From NCBI GenBank assembly GCA_029934845.1, contig JAOZLN010000018.1, positions 9,401 through 16,293 on the forward strand: DNA of 6,893 nucleotides. The letters run 5' to 3'. Every line of letters starts with the position of its first letter. Within the stretch, counting starts at the first letter, position 1. Of this stretch, positions 1-6,384 are shown piece by piece. A program made the position numbers and the translations under genes. The DNA comes from Candidatus Sabulitectum sp. (GTDB lineage: Bacteria; Fermentibacterota; Fermentibacteria; Fermentibacterales; JCC-6). The notes beneath the pieces were generated by a model that was given only the letters and a program-made list of their open reading frames with translations, searched no databases and was not told the DNA's origin.

Positions 1-480
1 GCAGTGGATGCAGTTGTAGATATTGGAGTTGGCGATCGCAACCGATTTGTTATAGGCGGGCATTCCTACGGTGCATTTATGACAGTAAATCTTCTGGCAC
101 ATTCCGACCTTTTTGCAGCAGGGCTGGCAAGATCAGGTGCCTATAACCGTACTCTCACCCCGTTCGGCTTCCAATCCGAGCAGAGAACCCTGTGGGAAGC
201 TCCGGAAGTATACTGGCAGATGTCACCCTTCATGTTTGCCGACGAAATAAACGAACCACTGCTGATCATTCATGGAGCAGAAGACAGCAACTCAGGCACT
301 TTCCCCATACAAAGCGAGCGTTTATTCGGTGCCATAAAAGGCATGGGAGGTATATCAAGGCTGGTAATGCTTCCACTGGAAGGACACAGTTATTCTGCAA
401 GAGAATCTGTTATGCACACCTTGTGGGAAACAGGCAACTGGCTTGCTACTTATGCAGATCCAGATGGAAGTATCCGGTAA
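1..480 (+). CDS. S9-family serine peptidase (prolyl oligopeptidase fold), C-terminal part, 5'-truncated by window edge
   Basis: This is the last 159 residues of an alpha/beta-hydrolase peptidase; the frame is open to base 1, so the N-terminal beta-propeller and true start lie outside the window. The triad is visible: nucleophile Ser22 in GGHSYGAF (codon 64-66), Asp95 in HGAEDSNSGT (283-285) and His129 in EGHSYSARES (385-387). The stretches ARSGAYNRTLTPFGFQ and RTLWEAPEVYWQMSPFM, and the ending ESVMHTLWETGNWL, strongly recall plant chloroplast glutamyl endopeptidase (CGEP, family S9D) and its bacterial relatives, which cleave peptides after Glu. The broad S9 assignment is near certain. Glu specificity is inferred from resemblance, since the residues that set it are not all in view. 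Whether the enzyme is exported cannot be judged without the N-terminus. It lies upstream of the signalling genes in the same direction, but a 161-bp gap argues for a separate transcript. Confidence 0.93.
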   Translation, partial: AVDAVVDIGVGDRNRFVIGGHSYGAFMTVNLLAHSDLFAAGLARSGAYNRTLTPFGFQSEQRTLWEAPEVYWQMSPFMFADEINEPLLIIHGAEDSNSGTFPIQSERLFGAIKGMGGISRLVMLPLEGHSYSARESVMHTLWETGNWLATYADPDGSIR

Positions 481-551
481 TGCTGCATTTGTCTCTCTGA
501 TCAGCAGAGAACAAGCGGACTTAATTCATTATCTGAATACTAATCCTTCTC

Positions 552-580
552 TTGCAGATGGAATGAAATATGCTTGTACT
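552..580 (+). promoter_or_regulatory. Candidate sigma70-like promoter for the GGDEF/channel operon
   Basis: TTGCAG (552-557) lies 17 nt from TGTACT (575-580). Each matches the -35 or -10 consensus at four of six positions. The position, about 60 bp upstream of the start codons, is reasonable, but matches of this quality occur by chance, so this is a pointer only. Confidence 0.22.
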
Positions 581-610
581 GTGTAGTATGTAGTCTGGGT
601 ATTCCAACAG

Positions 611-623
611 AGGGAGGGGGTGA
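611..623 (+). promoter_or_regulatory. Strong Shine-Dalgarno, spaced for ATG 628 rather than for the large ORF
   Basis: The run AGGGAGGGGGTGA contains GGGGGTGA (616-623), one mismatch from the ideal GGAGGTGA. It sits 7 nt before ATG 628, which is ideal spacing. The first start codon available in the frame of the large GGDEF gene, TTG 642, is 21 nt away, and TTG 657 is 36 nt away. This mismatch between signal and frame is why the start of the large gene is uncertain. Confidence 0.7.
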
Positions 624-627
624 GAAA

Positions 628-660
628 ATGCATACACCTGATTGCTTTTCAATTCATTGA
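628..660 (+). CDS. Possible 10-residue leader peptide overlapping the start of the GGDEF gene
   Basis: ATG 628 sits at ideal distance from a strong Shine-Dalgarno and opens a 10-codon frame (MHTPDCFSIH) ending at TGA 658-660. That stop overlaps TTG 657-659, in the frame of the large gene, as TTGA, the same geometry as the common ATGA overlap used for translational coupling. The short ORF could be a coupling leader. Alternatively it could be the true N-terminus of the large protein, separated from it by a one-base loss or by a -1 frameshift: one extra T in the TTTT at 646-649 would join the two frames. The peptide resembles nothing I recognise, and its translation is unproven. Confidence 0.35.
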   Translation: MHTPDCFSIH

Positions 661-3600
661 ACGGGAACGGGAACGGAAAAGATCCGGGAATTGATCCCCT
701 CACCGGGCTGCGAAACAGATCAGTTCTACCATATCTGAACCAGCAGTTCTCAAAGCGAGACCATCCATGGTCTCTTGTGATATTAGACATTGATCATTTC
801 AAGCTGGTAAACGATATATATGGCCACCTGACCGGCGATACTATCCTCTCCCATGTAGGACAAACCATTAAGATCAACCTGAAAAGCGACGACTATGCAC
901 TTCGTTTCGGGGGGGATGAATTTATTGTGATCCTTCCGGACACAAGTGGCGACAACGCACTTGATCTTGCACAGAGACTTCTTTTCGAATTCAGGAAGGG
1001 AGAGTTGCCTGGAGGGTCCAGCATCAGTGTTTCCATGGGCATAGCCCAGAGCAGATCTGAGGATCAGGAAATATCAGACTTGATCTCAATGGCTGATCAG
1101 GCACTGTATCATGCCAAGGAAACCGGAAGAGGGCGTTTTGTTCTGGCGGAAGACCTGGGTTTTCTTAAAGATGTCGAACCTGACTTTTCCCATATGGTTG
1201 GAAGAAGAGATGAACTTCATGAGCTAAGAGAGCTTGTTGACAGCACCATGTCAGATTCTGCAAGATTCTGCCTGCTAACCGGTTTTCAGGGAACAGGCAA
1301 AACAAAACTTATAGAGGAATTGCTCAACTACTGTCAGTTTAAGAACCTTTCTGTATTATCCACAGAGGCCCACCCCGTTTTTCAGGAAGAGAATTTCCTT
1401 ATCCTAAGCATTATCAGGAAAGCTATGAACCTGCTATCGGAAAGCCAGATCTCTTCACTTACAATGGCCGTTGGATCAATTGAACGATCAACAGCAGAAC
1501 AACTTGCAGAATTCTCTTTCAAAGAAAGATCCAGGACTGTTTCATCAGCCTCAAATGCAGATAGTGCACGAAACAGGAAAGATCTTGGGGTTATCCTGAA
1601 AGAAATTTCCCGAATCTTTCCCTTTGTAATGACCATAGATAATCTGCAATGGGCCTCAGAGAAGTGTATTCAATTTGCATCCGAGGTAATTGCCTCAATA
1701 CCCGAGGCCAGCATCCTGTACATCGGAATGAGTCGAACCAGCGAAACCTTAAAGCTGCTTACATCTGTATGGATCACTATACCTTCAAAAAGAATTCATC
1801 TGTCTCCACTGGAACCTACCGATGTAAGAACCATGGTTTTCTTTGTAATGAAGACTTCGGGAATTCCTGACGAAGTGCAGAGCTATATGATGAGACAGAG
1901 TGGTGGCAACGCTCTTTTTCTGCGCAAGCTTATCAGCTGGGGTCTCGAAATGGGGTATTTAAGCATAGGTAAAGAAGATATCTGTATCTGGCAGGAGCCG
2001 GATGAAGAGGAATTCCCCGGTGAGATCTCTTCCATAATTGAGATAATGCTCGGTAACTGCACAGTAGCAGAGAAAACAGTTCTTAAACGGGCTGCACTTG
2101 CAGGAGATCCTCTGGATCTTGGGCTGCTGGCTGAGCTTACGTCCATGGATGAATACAGTATTGCGGAAAAACTTGACCGCTTTGTAGGAATGGGACTTAT
2201 TAAAGACAATGGAAGCTTTTACACTTTCTCATACGGTGTAATGAAAAGCCATCTGATCTCAAAGATATCTCCTTCACTCAGACAAATTCTCCACGAAAAA
2301 ACAGCACTGTTGCTGGAGGCCAGAAACAAAGACTCGAAAGACGATCTGACCACACAGATCGCATACCATTTCTGCAAGAGCAGAAACAATGACAAAGCTA
2401 CCGAATACTCCAGAAGCGCAGCAAACAAAACTTTCGTCATGGGACTTCATTCTGAATCCATCTACTGGTATCAGAAGTACCTTAAGCTGGTCTCATCCAG
2501 CAACAGCGAAACAGGATTTCTTAACGCACAGATCAACATTGGAATTCTTTTTTCTATCACAGGCCAGGCTGAACTTGCAGAAAAGCATTTGGTAAAAGCT
2601 CTGGCTCTTACCGATGACCCTGTTGATCTTTGCGCGATCTACCATCGCCTGGGCAGGAATTATCTTCGCAGAAGCATGTACCCTACTGCTATCGACTATT
2701 TCAAGAAGGCGATCACCACAGGTAATTCAATTAAGTCACCATCGGGAGTTCTTGTGGGTAATATGGTAGGTGCTCACCTGGAAACATCATTTATATACAG
2801 ACTGCAAAGCAAACCCCTGGAGGCAATGCAGCAACTGAAACTCGCAGAGAAATTGCTGCAGAGTAAAACACCAGGGGTAGACAAAGCACTTGAGGGTATG
2901 TACTTCGCCAGAATGGCGGATTTGGAGAACGATACAGGATCACCGGAAAAGGCTCTGGAACTGTACCGGAGTGGGCTGGAAATATGCGTTAGCGAGAATG
3001 ATCCCACAGGAGAAGCGCTGATCCTGAATAACATGCATGATCTCTATGCATACAGCGGTGATTACAATTCATCTCTGGACAGCCTCAAGCAGGTGATCAA
3101 ACTGAATAACAAGCTTGGCGACAGGCTGGGGCTGGCAATTGGATACTACAATATTGCCGAGACTTACGCACAACTGAACATGCTTGATCTATCCAGAAGG
3201 TACTTCCAGATGTACCTGGAGTTAAGCAACAAGATCGAGAACCGCCTTGGAATGGCATACGGTCAATTCGGTCTGGGGCAACTTGCCTTGCTTGCAGGCA
3301 AAAACAGCCGGGCTTCCGAGTACTTCTTTAACGCCTCTAATATATTTGGTGAGCTGAAATGCACAGAAATGAGGAATGACACCGAGTTGAGAAGAGTAAG
3401 AGCCCTTCTTTCACTGGGCGAGTATCAGGTCTGCAAGGATATCCTCCAGGATATTCAGGAAGACAGTAGCAACTCTGCTTTCCAGAACTGGATCCTCCAC
3501 TATAAAGGAGTTATGCTTTTTCACTCTGCAGAGAATCAGGAAACCATCGATCAGGCCATAGCTCTTATAGAACGATCAATAGCGGATACAGCAGAAACAA

Positions 3601-3833
3601 CACACGAAGACTTGATCTTCATGTACGGTAATCTTTTTAAAGCTCTGGAAGCAGGCGGAGATAAAGAAAAAAGTATCATGATCTTGAAAGAAGCTCTGAA
3701 GCTTCTTGAATTAAAGCTTGCGAACATAACATCGGATTCTATCCGTAACAGTATTCTTTCCCGTTCCGACATGGAAGCGTTTCTTGATCTCTGCCGCAAG
3801 AAGGGAATTGCTTCTGCTCTTCTAAACCGTTAA
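642..3833 (+). CDS. Diguanylate cyclase (GGDEF) fused to an AAA_16/STAND-type ATPase and a TPR array
   Basis: The predicted cytoplasmic protein of 1063 residues probably makes c-di-GMP from two GTP. The GGDEF domain covers about 17-168: DPLTGLRNR (18-26), metal/substrate motif DIDHFK (49-54) with ND 57-58, signature RFGGDEF (88-94) and closing YHAKETGRGRF, all intact, so activity is expected. The inhibitory RxxD site reads KSDD (81-84), Arg replaced by Lys. A nucleotide-binding module follows (about 186-400): entry VGRRDEL, Walker A GFQGTGKT (214-221) and Walker B-like VMTIDNLQW (329-337), with Asn334 where relatives usually have a second acidic residue. From about 570 to 1025 come helical TPR-like repeats, for example AEYFFNASNIF-type and YYNIAETYAQL helices, usually a ligand- or partner-binding sensor. 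No membrane segment or signal peptide is seen. The start is uncertain: TTG 642 is the first codon after an in-frame stop (639-641), TTG 657 is an alternative, and the strong ribosome-binding site serves another frame. It is probably first in an operon with the channel. Confidence 0.92.
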   Translation: MLFNSLNGNGNGKDPGIDPLTGLRNRSVLPYLNQQFSKRDHPWSLVILDIDHFKLVNDIYGHLTGDTILSHVGQTIKINLKSDDYALRFGGDEFIVILPDTSGDNALDLAQRLLFEFRKGELPGGSSISVSMGIAQSRSEDQEISDLISMADQALYHAKETGRGRFVLAEDLGFLKDVEPDFSHMVGRRDELHELRELVDSTMSDSARFCLLTGFQGTGKTKLIEELLNYCQFKNLSVLSTEAHPVFQEENFLILSIIRKAMNLLSESQISSLTMAVGSIERSTAEQLAEFSFKERSRTVSSASNADSARNRKDLGVILKEISRIFPFVMTIDNLQWASEKCIQFASEVIASIPEASILYIGMSRTSETLKLLTSVWITIPSKRIHLSPLEPTDVRTMVFFVMKTSGIPDEVQSYMMRQSGGNALFLRKLISWGLEMGYLSIGKEDICIWQEPDEEEFPGEISSIIEIMLGNCTVAEKTVLKRAALAGDPLDLGLLAELTSMDEYSIAEKLDRFVGMGLIKDNGSFYTFSYGVMKSHLISKISPSLRQILHEKTALLLEARNKDSKDDLTTQIAYHFCKSRNNDKATEYSRSAANKTFVMGLHSESIYWYQKYLKLVSSSNSETGFLNAQINIGILFSITGQAELAEKHLVKALALTDDPVDLCAIYHRLGRNYLRRSMYPTAIDYFKKAITTGNSIKSPSGVLVGNMVGAHLETSFIYRLQSKPLEAMQQLKLAEKLLQSKTPGVDKALEGMYFARMADLENDTGSPEKALELYRSGLEICVSENDPTGEALILNNMHDLYAYSGDYNSSLDSLKQVIKLNNKLGDRLGLAIGYYNIAETYAQLNMLDLSRRYFQMYLELSNKIENRLGMAYGQFGLGQLALLAGKNSRASEYFFNASNIFGELKCTEMRNDTELRRVRALLSLGEYQVCKDILQDIQEDSSNSAFQNWILHYKGVMLFHSAENQETIDQAIALIERSIADTAETTHEDLIFMYGNLFKALEAGGDKEKSIMILKEALKLLELKLANITSDSIRNSILSRSDMEAFLDLCRKKGIASALLNR
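659..676 (+). repeat. Three tandem copies of hexamer GAACGG
   Basis: Three perfect hexamer units lie at 659-664, 665-670 and 671-676 and encode the (Asn-Gly)3 stretch at residues 7-12 of the large ORF. Gain or loss of a unit would change the length of the N-terminal linker by two residues without shifting the frame. The tract directly follows the disputed start region. Confidence 0.8.
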
Positions 3834-3878
3834 TTTCTACCTTTCAGCAAAAACATTTCAATTACCGGGGAGCAGTTT

Positions 3879-5765
3879 ATGAGCAGTGAATTCAGCAGAA
3901 AAGACAAATTCAGGTATGCATTCGATACCATGATGTCCCGGGGGACCGCTGGTCTGATCATTTGGCTTGGTGTTTTATCAGGAATACTCATTCTAGTATT
4001 CTCTCTGATCATCATGGCAACAGGTACAGCGCCGGAAAATGAAGGATTTCCTACACTTCTCTGGATGAGTCTTATGAGAACTATGGACCCCGGTACCATA
4101 GGTGGAGACCAGGGTGGCCCGGGATTTCTATTGAGCATGCTGCTGGTAACTTTCAGCGGTATTTTTATTTTCAGCGCACTCATCGGTATTCTGACCACCG
4201 GGCTGGATACGAAACTTGATTCTTTAAGAAAAGGGCGATCTCGAGTGGTAGAGACTGGACACACGGTAATTCTCGGCTGGTCGGAACAGGTTTTTACCAT
4301 AGCATCAGAACTTTCTATTGCGAATGAGAATCAGAAGAACCCCTGCATAACCATCATGGCAAACAAAGATAAAGTTGAGATGGAAGAAGAGATCAAAGAG
4401 AAAGTTCCGTCCATGAGAAACACAAGGGTGGTCTGTAGAACCGGTAATCCCGCTGAACCCGGCGATCTGGAAAGGATCAGTCTGCACACATCAAAATCGA
4501 TCATCATCCTTTCTCCTGACAGCGAAAACCCTGATCCGGAAGTGATCAAGACAATGCTTGCGATTACAAGCAGATCCACTGCAGAGAACAAACCTGTTCA
4601 CATGGTTGCTCTGATTAACAACCCCGATAACCTGCAGGCAGCTGAAATTGTTGGAGGGGATCAGGCGGAGGTAATTCTTGCCGGCGACCTCATAGCAAGA
4701 ATGGCTGCCCAGACATGCCTTCAGTCAGGTCTTTCCATTGTTTATCAGGAACTTCTTGACTACGACGGAGACGAGATCTACTTCCAGCATGAGCCTCTTC
4801 TTACCGGAAAAACCTTTTCGGAGACTCTTTCTCTATATGAACACAGCAGCGTGATCGGGCTTAAGACCCAGGGCAACGGTATCCTGCTTAATCCAGCAAT
4901 GGACAGAACTGTTTCTCCGGGTGATCTCATTATCGCAATTTCCGAGGATGACGATACTGTTGTTCTGTCTGATAAAACCAACATCGGGATACAGTACAAA
5001 TCTATTTCCCATTCGACCAGTGAAGACAACACCCCTCGCAAGATCGTTATGCTGGGATGGAACTGGAGAGCCTCCATTATAATAAGAGAGCTTTCCAACT
5101 ACCTTTATCCAGGTTCCAGTCTTACGCTTGTGGCAGATGAAACACTGTGCGCTCCGGAGATACCCGAAGATCTTAAAAATCTTTCTGTTCGGTACACACC
5201 CGGCAATACAACAGATCGCAACACTTTAGAAGATCTTTCCATTCAACAATATGACCATATTATTCTTCTGAGTTATTCGGACGACCTTGATGTTCAAACC
5301 GCAGACTCCTCCACTCTGATGACCCTTCTTCACATAAGAGACATTGCAGACAAACTAGGCAGACATTTTTCTCTGGTAAGCGAGATGAGAGATGTAAGAA
5401 ACAGGAATCTTGCAGAGATCACAGGAGCTGATGACTATATCGTAAGCGACCAGCTCTTAAGCCTTCTGCTTACACAGATATCCGAGAACAAAGACCTCAG
5501 TGCGATCTTCACAGATCTTTTTGACCCGGACGGTTCCGAGATCTACCTGAAACCGGTAGCGCGATACATCACCACAGAAGAGCCGGTTAACTTCTATACT
5601 GTTGTGAAGAGCGCCACTGAACTTAACGAGGTTGCAATCGGGTACCGGATCAACTCGAGGCGGAGCAACCCCGAGTATCAATACGGCATAGTTGTGAATC
5701 CCGGAAAAAGTGATCTTATTCAATTCTGCAGCGAAGATTTCATCATAGTGCTTGCAGAAGATTAA
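3879..5765 (+). CDS. CASTOR/POLLUX-type ion channel with tandem RCK-like domains
   Basis: The 628-residue protein is probably an inner-membrane, ligand-gated cation channel. Its N-terminal part has two membrane segments (about 24-47 and 82-108) flanking a re-entrant pore region with MRTMDPGTIGGDQGG (66-80), not the K+-channel TVGYG filter. The stretch TKLDSLRKGRSRVVETGHTVILGWSEQ (111-137) closely recalls plant CASTOR/POLLUX/SYM8 (related SLRKGKS...HTLILGWS). Two cytosolic modules follow, each starting with a Rossmann-like strand (VILGWSEQ 130-137; VMLGWNWR 390-397) and carrying a related element before its C-terminal lobe (LLDYDGDEIYF 292-302; LFDPDGSEIYL 547-557), which suggests internal duplication. 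Plant homologues have extra N-terminal helices; this form is shorter. ATG 3879 follows GGGGAG (3867-3872) with 6-nt spacing. The gene lies 45 bp after the GGDEF gene and 13 bp before the next. The family is quite sure; ion selectivity and ligand are unknown, and relatives conduct K+ or Ca2+. Confidence 0.9.
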   Translation: MSSEFSRKDKFRYAFDTMMSRGTAGLIIWLGVLSGILILVFSLIIMATGTAPENEGFPTLLWMSLMRTMDPGTIGGDQGGPGFLLSMLLVTFSGIFIFSALIGILTTGLDTKLDSLRKGRSRVVETGHTVILGWSEQVFTIASELSIANENQKNPCITIMANKDKVEMEEEIKEKVPSMRNTRVVCRTGNPAEPGDLERISLHTSKSIIILSPDSENPDPEVIKTMLAITSRSTAENKPVHMVALINNPDNLQAAEIVGGDQAEVILAGDLIARMAAQTCLQSGLSIVYQELLDYDGDEIYFQHEPLLTGKTFSETLSLYEHSSVIGLKTQGNGILLNPAMDRTVSPGDLIIAISEDDDTVVLSDKTNIGIQYKSISHSTSEDNTPRKIVMLGWNWRASIIIRELSNYLYPGSSLTLVADETLCAPEIPEDLKNLSVRYTPGNTTDRNTLEDLSIQQYDHIILLSYSDDLDVQTADSSTLMTLLHIRDIADKLGRHFSLVSEMRDVRNRNLAEITGADDYIVSDQLLSLLLTQISENKDLSAIFTDLFDPDGSEIYLKPVARYITTEEPVNFYTVVKSATELNEVAIGYRINSRRSNPEYQYGIVVNPGKSDLIQFCSEDFIIVLAED

Positions 5766-5769
5766 GGAG
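5764..5769 (+). promoter_or_regulatory. Ribosome-binding site AAGGAG overlapping the channel stop codon
   Basis: AAGGAG lies 9 nt before ATG 5779 and includes the last two bases of the channel's TAA (5763-5765). It selects ATG 5779 over the upstream in-frame TTG 5752, which lacks such a site and would overlap the channel gene. The geometry suggests that translation of the small gene is coupled to that of the channel. Confidence 0.75.
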
Positions 5770-5778
5770 ATACAGACC

Positions 5779-6327
5779 ATGTGGCTCACAATACTGATTC
5801 TTACAGCAGGGGTTCCCCATGCAGTATCTGACGCAGTTGCAACCTTTGATCAGGGTTATCTGTTTTTTCGGGATATCGGTATGGAATCCGAAGATCCTGA
5901 TGCCCCGAGAGATCGTGCCACCGGAATAGAGATCTTTACAGATGGGTGCGAGCCCATTGGAACAGATATGGATATTACTCTCTGGAATTTCACTATGCAG
6001 AAACTGTGGGCAAGAGTGAACAGAGCAGAAACCAGTTTTACCGTAACTGCCGGTGATGAATTTCTTCACTATGAAAACTTTCTTCTTTTCTATGAAGATC
6101 GGGATGAAAAAATAGGTATTGTCATTTACCCGGAAGAATTGTGGTCTATACTGCACCATGCAAAAACATGCTCAATTACCGCCCTTGGACAGATAAGGGT
6201 TGAAGCGTTTTATCCCGGGATGGCTGCACCTGCTACAGTGTTCATAACTTCAGACGATCCAGCTATGCGTACAGTTCAAACACTGCTGAGAAGAGGCAGA
6301 GATAACACAATCTCTTCTGAAAATTAG
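5779..6327 (+). CDS. Unrecognised 182-residue protein, tightly coupled to the channel gene
   Basis: I do not recognise a family. The first 12-13 residues (MWLTILILTAGV) are hydrophobic but lack the positive charge usual in a signal peptide. A cleavage around SDAVA at 17-21 is possible, so export is a weak guess; a short membrane anchor is an alternative. The rest is mixed, acidic and predicted globular: GIEIFTDGCEPIGTD (49-63), ITLWNFTMQKLWARV (66-80), FLLFYEDRDEKIGIVIYPEELW (101-122) and a basic tail RRGRD (171-175). Two cysteines (Cys57, Cys131) could pair if it is exported. It starts 13 bp after the channel stop with its ribosome-binding site touching that stop, so co-translation is likely and a role as channel accessory or regulator is a reasonable inference. 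No catalytic motif is visible. The minus-strand frame open over 5743-6159 is judged a shadow. Confidence 0.8.
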   Translation: MWLTILILTAGVPHAVSDAVATFDQGYLFFRDIGMESEDPDAPRDRATGIEIFTDGCEPIGTDMDITLWNFTMQKLWARVNRAETSFTVTAGDEFLHYENFLLFYEDRDEKIGIVIYPEELWSILHHAKTCSITALGQIRVEAFYPGMAAPATVFITSDDPAMRTVQTLLRRGRDNTISSEN

Positions 6328-6347
6328 AAATTCTCTCCTGTGGCAGC

Positions 6348-6363
6348 CTGTGCTTGATCACAG
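6348..6363. terminator. Weak hairpin in the convergent gap, possible shared terminator
   Basis: CTGTG (6348-6352) and CACAG (6359-6363) form a 5-bp stem with a 6-nt loop, between the convergent stops at 6327 and 6385. There is no clear T-run after it on either strand, so it is a poor intrinsic terminator. A second CTGTG at 6338-6342 could compete for the same pairing partner. It is listed only because it is the sole structure seen in this 57-bp gap. Confidence 0.25.
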
Positions 6364-6384
6364 AAGCTTTATCACAATGTTAAT

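Larger units (their letters stand above)
481..641. other. Intergenic region between peptidase and GGDEF gene
   Basis: No gene longer than the short ORF at 628-660 is supported here. Just after the peptidase stop there is only weak inverted-repeat potential: TCTCT 494-498 with AGAGA 506-510 around a 7-nt loop, or alternatively TGCTG 481-485 with CAGCA 503-507. Neither is followed by a T-run, so no convincing intrinsic terminator is visible. The right half holds a weak promoter candidate and a purine-rich Shine-Dalgarno. The minus-strand frame open across 521-790 overlaps the start of the GGDEF domain and looks like a shadow. Confidence 0.6.

Noticed and set aside
521..790. Minus-strand open frame of 89 residues across the GGDEF gene start
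   Set aside because: Its repetitive FPFPFPF stretch is simply the complement of the GAACGG repeat, and it overlaps the conserved GGDEF domain.
3830..4300. Minus-strand open frame of 156 residues
   Set aside because: It lies fully opposite the membrane and pore region of the channel; its apparent Pro/Ser/Met-rich protein is what the complement of such codons gives, and no family is recognisable.
5752..5778. Earlier TTG start for the 182-residue gene
   Set aside because: It lacks a ribosome-binding site and overlaps the channel gene, while ATG 5779 has AAGGAG at good spacing and begins a hydrophobic N-terminus.
5743..6159. Minus-strand open frame of 138 residues
   Set aside because: It lies antisense to the well-supported start and body of the 182-residue gene and to the end of the channel gene; its composition (many Cys, Phe, Ile) and lack of motifs fit a shadow frame.
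6349..6362. CRP-like palindrome TGTG...TCACA
   Set aside because: The spacing is too short for the TGTGA-N6-TCACA consensus and it lies between convergent gene ends, so a hairpin explanation is simpler.
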